Positions 57,435 to 64,000 of a stretch of DNA of 64,000 nucleotides are shown here, in pieces. The stretch's first letter is position 1. Every line of letters starts with the position of its first letter. A program made the position numbers and the translations under genes. The notes beneath the pieces are model-generated. The model worked only from the letters and a program-made list of their open reading frames with translations. It was not told the origin of the DNA and searched no databases. Source of the stretch: Burkholderia sp. L27(2015) (lineage in GTDB: Bacteria > Pseudomonadota > Gammaproteobacteria > Burkholderiales > Burkholderiaceae); assembly GCF_009765705.1 (NCBI RefSeq), contig NZ_LMUX01000021.1, positions 1,058,870-1,122,869 of the forward strand, read 5' to 3'.

Positions 57435-58255
57435 GCCGTTGCCAGATCCGAAAACCCGCCCAAAGTGACGCCGAGGCGATCGATTTCGGCACGCACACGC
57501 GGCGAAATCAACGCGGCAAATTCGTCGGCATGTCGATAGGCCGGCATCGACGCTGCAATTTCCGCGCCCGAGATCAGCGCCGGATGCAGGTAGATTTCGC
57601 CTATGCCGGCGGGCAGTGTGGCCAAGGTTTTGAGCAGCGTCGCTTCGTCGAATCGACCGGAGTGCTCGATCCCGACCATGTAATCGTTATGCGCGATACC
57701 GGCCGCCGCGAGCCGACGCTTGAGCAATGCCAACCAAGGTTTCAGCAGGGCTGGCGCGCCCGTTTCGCTCGGCAAGCGCATCGCGCGCAATCCGAACGGC
57801 TTGCCGATTTCGAGGATCATGCCCAGGACGGTGGGGTGCAGATGAAAATGCTTGTGGGTATTCACATGATCGAGCGGCAAGCCGGTTGCCGCGAAGGCCG
57901 AGAATTGCGCATGGATTTCCGCCTTCAATTGGCGGCGCACCCGAGGCAGAAAGAAAAACCGTATGCCGTCGCTTGCCATATTGCTGCCGAAACGCCCGTC
58001 GGCGTCGACAAGATCCGGGATGTCTCGCGGCGGCAACATGGCCTGGCCGTCTGCCAATACCAGATGCAGGCCCACGCGCAAAGTGGGCAACGCGCGGGCG
58101 CGCTCGACTGCGTCGGCCGCGGCGGGCGCCGCCACCATCAAACTGGTCGCGCTGAGCACGCCTTCCCGATGCGCGCGCTCCACCGCGAGATTCACGCTGG
58201 CATGCAAACCAAAGTCATCGGCGGTGATGATCAGGCGGGGCGTCTGCTGAGTCAC
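57431..58255 (-). CDS. hpnK: hopanoid deacetylase HpnK (YdjC/ChbG family)
   Basis: 274 residues. The metal/catalytic residues of the YdjC fold are visible in IITADDFGLHASVN and DHVNTHKHFHLHPTV. HpnK removes the acetyl group from the glucosamine placed by HpnI in composite hopanoid synthesis. It sits between hpnJ and hpnL. Confidence 0.9.
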   Translation of the reverse strand: MTQQTPRLIITADDFGLHASVNLAVERAHREGVLSATSLMVAAPAAADAVERARALPTLRVGLHLVLADGQAMLPPRDIPDLVDADGRFGSNMASDGIRFFFLPRVRRQLKAEIHAQFSAFAATGLPLDHVNTHKHFHLHPTVLGMILEIGKPFGLRAMRLPSETGAPALLKPWLALLKRRLAAAGIAHNDYMVGIEHSGRFDEATLLKTLATLPAGIGEIYLHPALISGAEIAASMPAYRHADEFAALISPRVRAEIDRLGVTLGGFSDLATA

Positions 58256-58348
58256 GATCGATCCATCCTTAGCTGTACTTGGCGCCGCGACTGGCTTCGA
58301 CTATTTTTTCGCTTGTTCGCGGCGGCGCCCCATGCAACAGCCAGAAAC

Positions 58349-59770
58349 TTATGCTTCGTGAGCGTGCAGGAAACGGAAGAATTCTACGCCTTCACGCAGA
58401 CGCCGCTTCATCATGCTCCAACTGCCCAGCATCTCGCGCACGATCTCCCAGATCTTACTTGGGCGGAAATAGAAGCGCCGGTAGAATTTTTCCACGCCGT
58501 GATAAATCTCCTCTTTCGACAAATGCGGATAGCTGATGGTCGCCAACTGCACGCCCTTGTCGTTGACCAGATTGATCACCTTGTTAGGCGCGATCCAGTT
58601 GTTCTCGACCGCTTGGTTGTACAGCGTGGTGCCGGGATAGGGCGCGGCGAGCGATACCTGGATCGTATGCGGATTGATTTCTTTCGCGAAGGCGATGGTC
58701 TTCTCGATGGTCTCGCGCGTTTCGCCAGGCAAGCCGAGAATGAAGGTGCCGTGCACCATGATGCCAAGCTTGCGGCAATCGTCCGAAAAACGGCGAGCGA
58801 TATCGGTGCGCAAGCCTTTCTTGATGTTCAGCAAGATCTGGTCGTCGCCTGACTCATAGCCGACCAACAGCAGGCGCAGGCCATTTTCCTTCATGATCTT
58901 CAACGTCGAGTAAGGCACATTGGCCTTGGCGTTGCACGACCAAGTCACGCCCAGCTTACCGAGCCCGCGCGCGATTTCCTCGACCCGCGGCTTGAAATCG
59001 GTAAACGTATCGTCGTCGAACATGATCTCCTTGACCTCAGGCATGTTCTCCTTGATCCATTTGACCTCTTCGATGACGCTCTCGGGGCTGCGGGTGCGAT
59101 AGCGGTGGCCGCCCACGGTTTGCGGCCACAAGCAGAACGTGCATCTCGAGCGGCACCCGCGGCCGGTATAAATCGACACATACGGGTAGTTCAGGTAACC
59201 GATGAAGTAATTCTTGATGTTCAAGTCGCGCTTATAAACGGGCGCGACGAACGGCAAGCCATCCATGTCCTCGATCATCTCGCGTGGGGCGTTGTGCTGG
59301 ATGGTGCCGCCCGCTTGCCGGTAGCTGATGCCGGTCACGTCGGCAAAAGGCCGCCCTTCGGCAATTTCCTTACAGGTGTAATCGAATTCTTCGCGCGCGA
59401 CGAAGTCGATTGCAGTGCTGGCCATCAGTGAGCCTTGCGCATCTACGGCAACTTTGGCACCGACCATGCCGATCACGATGTTCGGCTTACGTGCTTTGAG
59501 CAATTCGACAAACTTGGCATCGGTCGGGAACGACGGCGTGCTGGTATGCAGGATCACCAATTCGTAGTTTTCCGCGATCTGCAGGGTTTGGTCAACAGTC
59601 AATTCGTCCGCTGGCGCGTCGAGCACACGGCTATCCGGTATCAAGGCCGCGGGTTGCGCGAGCCAGGTCGGATACCAGAACGACTTGATTTCGCGCTTGG
59701 CTTGGTAACGCGAGCCCGCACCGCCATCGAAGCCGTCAAAAGAGGGAGCTTGTAGGAAAAGAGTTTTCAT
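58349..59770 (-). CDS. hpnJ: hopanoid radical SAM protein HpnJ
   Basis: About 473 residues from the ATG at 59770. The N-terminal part resembles a cobalamin-type fold (about 1-150). The radical SAM cluster cysteines are 206, 210 and 213 in GRGCRSRCTFC. In the HpnIJK route HpnJ contracts the glucosamine ring to the cyclitol ether. Ordered hpnI-hpnJ-hpnK-hpnL on the minus strand. Confidence 0.92.
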   Translation of the reverse strand: MKTLFLQAPSFDGFDGGAGSRYQAKREIKSFWYPTWLAQPAALIPDSRVLDAPADELTVDQTLQIAENYELVILHTSTPSFPTDAKFVELLKARKPNIVIGMVGAKVAVDAQGSLMASTAIDFVAREEFDYTCKEIAEGRPFADVTGISYRQAGGTIQHNAPREMIEDMDGLPFVAPVYKRDLNIKNYFIGYLNYPYVSIYTGRGCRSRCTFCLWPQTVGGHRYRTRSPESVIEEVKWIKENMPEVKEIMFDDDTFTDFKPRVEEIARGLGKLGVTWSCNAKANVPYSTLKIMKENGLRLLLVGYESGDDQILLNIKKGLRTDIARRFSDDCRKLGIMVHGTFILGLPGETRETIEKTIAFAKEINPHTIQVSLAAPYPGTTLYNQAVENNWIAPNKVINLVNDKGVQLATISYPHLSKEEIYHGVEKFYRRFYFRPSKIWEIVREMLGSWSMMKRRLREGVEFFRFLHAHEA

Positions 59771-59903
59771 CGCAGTCCACACAGTGGTAATTTCAACATC
59801 AATTCAAATTGTCGCACTAGCCGCTAGCGCGCATTGCGGCCCTACTAATGGACCGATCCAGTCAAGAATCACTACGCGATCGTCACGACCTTGTTGCGAC
59901 CGT

Positions 59904-61031
59904 CTACGACATCGGCCCTGCAGGATCATCTTGCACCTGGACGGTACGCTCACGCCATTTCACGGTTGTGTCGAGGAACGCAGTCATCCACGTCAATAAC
60001 AGTAATACGTCACGCAAAGGAGCGTACTGGGCATTGCCCGGAGCTGGCCTTCCCGATGCCGGTACACGGCTATGCATGGCCAGTCGCGCCACGATGCCGA
60101 CTAGCGCGGCGCCTAGATTTATCTCGCTGGGCGCCAGCAACAGGCCGACCGCGACTAACGGGAATGTGAAGGTGACGAAGGTAAAAGCGTAACCGAACGG
60201 ATTAAGCGCGCGTATTGTCGACATCCAGCGACGCTCGCGCGACCACATCGCGGCGAAATCCACTTCGGTCACGTCCGTGGTTACCCAGACTTCGGACAGC
60301 ACAGTCTTCAGGCCCTGCGCGCGCGTAAGTTCGCCCAGCCAGAAATCGTCGGCCAACCGATTGCGCACGGCTTCGAAGCCGCCGATGGCCACCAGGGCAT
60401 CGGCCCGCAATGCAATCGTCGAACCAAAGCCGAAGCTTGTGCTGCCAAACGCACTCACCACCCGTACGGAAGGCACGAACCAGGTATCGATGAACAAGGC
60501 GCCCATGCGGGCCCAAAAGGTATTGAGAGGCCGGCCGTGGTATAGGCAGGTGACGATGCCGACCGAGACGTCGGCCAATGGCGCCGCCACTTTTTCCAGG
60601 TAATCCGGCTGCACTTCGATGTCGCTATCTGCCAACACGATCCAAGGATGGCGGGCATGCTCCGCCATGTTGATCAGATTGCTGACCTTGAAATTGCTGC
60701 CGTGCACGCGCGAATCGACGATCAGTTCGATATTCCGATGAGGGTAGATCGCCTGTAGACGTTCCACCACTCGAACGGCCGGATCGTGCGGATCGCGTAC
60801 GCCGAACAATAGTTGGTAGTGCGGGTAGGTTTGCTCGCACAGGCTGGCGAGATTTTCTGCGAGCCGTGGTTCAAGGCCGCATAAGGGCTTGAGTACCGTC
60901 ACCGGCAATAGCTTGACTGCCCGTGAATCGGACAGCATATGAATACGAGCGCGCGCGACGAGCGCGATGAACGCGTAGGCGGCCGCCGAAAAAGTCAGCG
61001 CTTTGCCCAACCACATCAACAGAGATGACAT
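59904..61031 (-). CDS. hpnI: hopanoid glycosyltransferase HpnI
   Basis: GT2-fold glycosyltransferase of 375 residues with an N-terminal anchor and C-terminal membrane segments. Visible features are TVLKPLCGLEPRLAENL, the DxD-type VLADSDIEVQPDY and LADDFWLGELTR. HpnI adds N-acetylglucosamine to bacteriohopanetetrol, feeding HpnK and HpnJ. Confidence 0.9.
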   Translation of the reverse strand: MSSLLMWLGKALTFSAAAYAFIALVARARIHMLSDSRAVKLLPVTVLKPLCGLEPRLAENLASLCEQTYPHYQLLFGVRDPHDPAVRVVERLQAIYPHRNIELIVDSRVHGSNFKVSNLINMAEHARHPWIVLADSDIEVQPDYLEKVAAPLADVSVGIVTCLYHGRPLNTFWARMGALFIDTWFVPSVRVVSAFGSTSFGFGSTIALRADALVAIGGFEAVRNRLADDFWLGELTRAQGLKTVLSEVWVTTDVTEVDFAAMWSRERRWMSTIRALNPFGYAFTFVTFTFPLVAVGLLLAPSEINLGAALVGIVARLAMHSRVPASGRPAPGNAQYAPLRDVLLLLTWMTAFLDTTVKWRERTVQVQDDPAGPMS

Positions 61032-61433
61032 ACCCAGGTCCAGGCAGACATAACCGACAAACTGTACTCACCGACCTCTGTCTTGCCACTGGCAAACTCA
61101 GCGATTCATGCTGCCGACAGCATGCTCCTGGCTCAAACTCCCTTAGCGGCAGTCAGACGTATTCGAGTACTTCCTGGTCAAAAGTTTTTTTGGCCGCGGG
61201 TTGTGTACGCGCCGCCCGCGCACATCCCACCCGCTCTTGTTTCTTGCAACTCCGGCGCTCAACCTTATTACCGCGCCGGCTTACCGCACCTGACTAATCC
61301 TACCAACTGCGCGTACTAACTGCGTCTAGTAACCGCGCTGCACTACGATCACAGTATTACAAAACGGAAATCTGTGCTCAGCGTATCACTTGCCCAGCAA
61401 ACAGGTTTCGAGCCGGACTTAGCGTATCGACGT
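61032..61433. other. spacer between ispH stop and hpnI start
   Basis: About 400 bases without a supported gene on either strand. It should hold the hpnI-J-K-L promoter. I saw no clear terminator for ispH and no RNA gene. Confidence 0.45.
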
Positions 61434-62384
61434 CTAGCGCGCGGTGTGCGTCGCTGGTAATTCTTCCGACAATTCGGGGGGCAGACGGAATTCGACGTTT
61501 TCTTCACGTCCTTCCATCGTCGAAACTTCGACTTCATCCAAGCGGCGCAGCGCATCGATCACGTGTTCGACCATCGCTTCCGGTGCCGAGGCTCCTGCGG
61601 TAATTCCTACCACTTGCGCACCACGGACCCAGGCAGGGTCGAGTTCGGCGCCATCGGCCAGCAAATAGCTAGGCACACCGATCTCGGCGCCGATTTCGCG
61701 CAAACGGTTCGAATTCGAACTGTTGTTGGCGCCAACCACCAGTAGCACGTCGACCTGTTTGCACAGCTCACGCACCGCGCTCTGACGGTTCTGCGTGGCA
61801 TAGCAGATGTCTCGCGTGTCCGGGCCGACAATATCCTTGAAGCGGCGGTGCAGCGCCGCGATCACCCCGCGCGTGTCGTCCACGCTCAAAGTGGTCTGGG
61901 TGACGTAGGCCACCGGCGTGTCCTCGGGCAGATCCAGCGTAGCCGCTTCACTTTCGTTTTGCACCAGCAGCACGCGGCCTTCGATCTGGCCCATCGTGCC
62001 TTCGACTTCCGGGTGTCCGGCATGACCGATCAAAATGACGACACGGCCGCCCGCGGCGTACTGGCGCCCTTGCACGTGAACCTTGGTCACCAACGGGCAA
62101 GTCGCGTTCAATACGCGCAGCCCGCGTGCCTGCGCATCGGCTTCGACCGTCTGGCCGACGCCGTGAGCGCTGAAAATCGTTACCGCTTGCGCAGGGACTT
62201 CGTCCAACTCTTCGACAAAAAGTGCGCCTTTGGCCTTCAGGCTATCGACCACCGTTTTGTTATGGACAATCTCGTGGCGGACATACACTGGAGCGCCGTG
62301 GCGCTCAAGGGATCGTTCGACGATCTCGATCGCGCGCACGACACCAGCACAAAACCCACGCGGTTGGGCGAGGATGACTCGCAT
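61434..62384 (-). CDS. ispH: 4-hydroxy-3-methylbut-2-enyl diphosphate reductase (LytB)
   Basis: Last enzyme of the MEP isoprenoid pathway, making IPP and DMAPP with a 4Fe-4S cluster. 316 residues with the three cluster cysteines in [10 protein letters not shown] (Cys12), [11 protein letters not shown] and ICYATQNRQ, plus [11 protein letters not shown] and [13 protein letters not shown]. Located within the hopanoid cluster, where it may be a pathway-dedicated copy; a second copy elsewhere cannot be checked here. Confidence 0.95.
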   Translation of the reverse strand: MRVILAQPRGFCAGVVRAIEIVERSLERHGAPVYVRHEIVHNKTVVDSLKAKGALFVEELDEVPAQAVTIFSAHGVGQTVEADAQARGLRVLNATCPLVTKVHVQGRQYAAGGRVVILIGHAGHPEVEGTMGQIEGRVLLVQNESEAATLDLPEDTPVAYVTQTTLSVDDTRGVIAALHRRFKDIVGPDTRDICYATQNRQSAVRELCKQVDVLLVVGANNSSNSNRLREIGAEIGVPSYLLADGAELDPAWVRGAQVVGITAGASAPEAMVEHVIDALRRLDEVEVSTMEGREENVEFRLPPELSEELPATHTAR

Positions 62385-62882
62385 TGGCAGAACTCCGGCT
62401 TCGGACGCCCGATTCGGGACATCGCTGTGAACGTGTTTGAAACGTTAAGACGATCAAACTTTGGGGCGATCAAATACAGGCATGGTACGCACCGGAACGA
62501 GTGCGTACCCCTATGCGCCTGAATGCAATAAGGTACAAACCCTGAATTGTAACGCCCTGGGTCAATATGTGCTCGGTGAGCGGGTGGCCAAAAGCGGGGG
62601 GCCGACAAATTCGCCACACTCCGTATTGTAAACAACAACCGGTGGCTCACGCGCATAGCCTTCGATCACAGCCGGGCTTTGCACGCGAGTATTGCGCACG
62701 GGTCTTACACAGGGTTCTTGCACAAAGAAGGCAGCGGCAAGCGGCGACGAGCGCGGCTGTCGCGAACCCGAGCGCAACGGGTTATTCTTGCGGCCAGCGA
62801 CGCAACAGCAACGCGCGCAGTAAATCGGGCCACCTTGCGCTTATTAGCGCAAAATTCAAGTAATACTGACAAAACAAGGTAA
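62385..62882. other. divergent spacer between ispH and hpnA
   Basis: About 500 bases that should hold promoters of the two divergent genes. Short frames are not protein-like. I could not recognise fkpB, hpnH or any RNA gene. Confidence 0.45.
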
Positions 62883-62891
62883 TTGTACCCA

Positions 62892-63902
62892 ATGTCCGCA
62901 CTCGATACAGTTCTGGTTACCGGCGCGTCCGGTTTCGTCGGCTCTGCGGTAGCGCGCGCCGCGGCGCAGCAGGGTTATAAGGTACGCGTGCTGGTGCGTT
63001 CGAGCAGTCCACGTCAAAATTTAGTCGGGCTGGACGCGCAGGTGTTCGAAGGCGATATGCTAGACCAGGCTTCGATCGAACGCGCGCTGGCAGGCGCCCG
63101 TTATTTATTTCATGTGGCGGCCGATTACCGGTTGTGGGCGCGAGACCCCGCCGAAATTGTCCGCAACAACCTCGATGGTACCCGCGCCGTCATGCAAGCG
63201 GCCCTGGCTCAGGGGGTCGAACGCGTGGTGTACACCAGCAGTGTCGCGACCTTGCGAGTGAATAGTGCAACCACGGTCGCAAGCGCCGCCGACGAAACCA
63301 TGCCGCTGAACGCGTCTGAAGCGATCGGCGCCTACAAGCGCAGCAAAGTACTCGCTGAACGTCTGGTCGAAGAAATGATTGCGCAATCGAGTCTGCCTGC
63401 GGTCATCGTCAATCCTTCGACACCGATCGGCGCCCATGACGTACGCCCGACGCCAACAGGGCGCATCATTATCGAGGCCGCGACCGGAAAAATGCCCGCG
63501 TTCGTCGATACCGGGTTGAACTTGGTCGGGGTCGACGAGGTGGCCGACGGTCACCTGTTGGCGCTTCACCACGGTCGGATCGGCGAGCGTTATATTCTTG
63601 GCGGCGACAACGTAACCCTGCAACAGATGCTTGCGGAAATCGCCGAGCTCAGCGGCCGGCGCGCACCGAGAGTGAAACTGCCGTTGTGGCCGCTGTTTCC
63701 GCTGGCTAGGGCCGCCGAGGCCGTCGCGCAAATCACGGGCAAAGAGCCGTTCGTCACGGTGGACGGCCTGAAGATGTCGAAAAACCGGATGTTTTTTACT
63801 TCCGCCAAGGCTCAGCGAGATCTGGGCTATCGGCCCAGCCCCCACTTGGGCGCACTGCGTGCGGCGCTCGATTGGTTCGGCAGCAATGGCTATTTGAAAT
63901 GA
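62892..63902 (+). CDS. hpnA: hopanoid-associated sugar epimerase HpnA
   Basis: Extended short-chain dehydrogenase of about 336 residues; the frame opens at 62883 but MSALDTVLVTGASG at 62892 is the likely start. The NAD-binding GASGFVGS and the YxxxK pair in GAYKRSKVLAE are present. Usually found in hopanoid clusters; its substrate is not established. It is followed within 10 bases by the heptamer repeat. Confidence 0.9.
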   Translation: MSALDTVLVTGASGFVGSAVARAAAQQGYKVRVLVRSSSPRQNLVGLDAQVFEGDMLDQASIERALAGARYLFHVAADYRLWARDPAEIVRNNLDGTRAVMQAALAQGVERVVYTSSVATLRVNSATTVASAADETMPLNASEAIGAYKRSKVLAERLVEEMIAQSSLPAVIVNPSTPIGAHDVRPTPTGRIIIEAATGKMPAFVDTGLNLVGVDEVADGHLLALHHGRIGERYILGGDNVTLQQMLAEIAELSGRRAPRVKLPLWPLFPLARAAEAVAQITGKEPFVTVDGLKMSKNRMFFTSAKAQRDLGYRPSPHLGALRAALDWFGSNGYLK

Positions 63903-63912
63903 AATAGTCGAT

Positions 63913-64000
63913 CTTAGCCCTTAGCCCTTAGCCCTTAGCCCTTAGCCCTTAGCCCTTAGCCCTTAGCCCTTAGCCCTTAGCCCTTAGCCCTTAGCCCTTA
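63913..64000. repeat. CTTAGCC heptamer tandem repeat
   Basis: About 12.5 perfect copies of the 7-bp unit CTTAGCC run from 63913 to the end of the window and probably beyond. No base is altered in the visible copies. It starts ten bases after the hpnA stop. Confidence 0.97.

Noticed and set aside
57086..58852. 588-codon frame on the plus strand
   Set aside because: Antisense to hpnL, hpnK and hpnJ; no recognisable domain.

Overview
The window reads as genomic DNA of a betaproteobacterium of the family Burkholderiaceae. The evidence is the gene order gpsA-secB-grxC-rhodanese / gpmA-ctpA-moeB / ptsI-ptsH-IIA / gshB-gshA / amtB-glnK, the PrpR/PrpC pair, the SelD/MnmH pair and a large hopanoid (hpn) cluster. 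A reduced or reshuffled genome is likely: prpB survives only as a C-terminal scrap, motAB stand apart from flhDC and che genes, and several spacers hold nothing recognisable. The exact genus cannot be fixed from the sequence alone.

Region 1 (1-14150) is housekeeping: tRNA methylation (trmL), glycerol-3-phosphate synthesis (gpsA), protein export (secB), redox (grxC, rhodanese, gshA/gshB), glycolysis (gpmA), a carboxyl-terminal protease, a MoeB/ThiF E1-like enzyme, a regulatory-type PTS phosphorelay (EI, HPr, IIA) and ammonium uptake (amtB-glnK).

Region 2 (14179-24724) is rich in cyclic-di-GMP and HDOD signalling: an EAL protein, a PAS-GGDEF-EAL protein, an HDOD protein and an EAL/HDOD protein. 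They surround the propionate locus prpR / prpB relic / prpC.

Region 3 (24737-30853) is a complete replication and partition module of a secondary replicon: a KfrA-like coiled-coil protein with a C-terminal zinc ribbon, a Rep_3-type initiator, about 1.3 kb of 18-bp iterons (18 direct and 1 inverted, in two blocks around a 27-bp near-palindrome and an AT-rich stretch), and parB-parA with three 16-bp parS-like palindromes. Core genes lie on both sides, so this is either the origin of a chromid or the scar of a replicon fused into a chromosome.

Region 4 (31462-37445) is accessory: a cupin-like protein without metal ligands, a BvgS/EvgS-type hybrid kinase whose Hpt domain is a separate gene, a BvgA-type response regulator, and a tyrosine recombinase-like protein that has lost most of its catalytic residues.

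Region 5 (37703-48076) holds an iron-type alcohol dehydrogenase, small unknown genes, a RidA protein, selD and mnmH, yggT, a CheY-CheC-diguanylate cyclase operon and motAB, the last followed by a 20-bp perfect hairpin.

Region 6 (48188-63902) is the hopanoid cluster: hpnD and shc make the triterpene; hpnG, hpnI, hpnJ, hpnK and hpnA build or modify the polar side chain; mlaA, hpnN, hpnM and hpnL are for lipid transport or membrane functions; ispH supplies isoprenoid precursors. The window ends inside a CTTAGCC heptamer tandem repeat.
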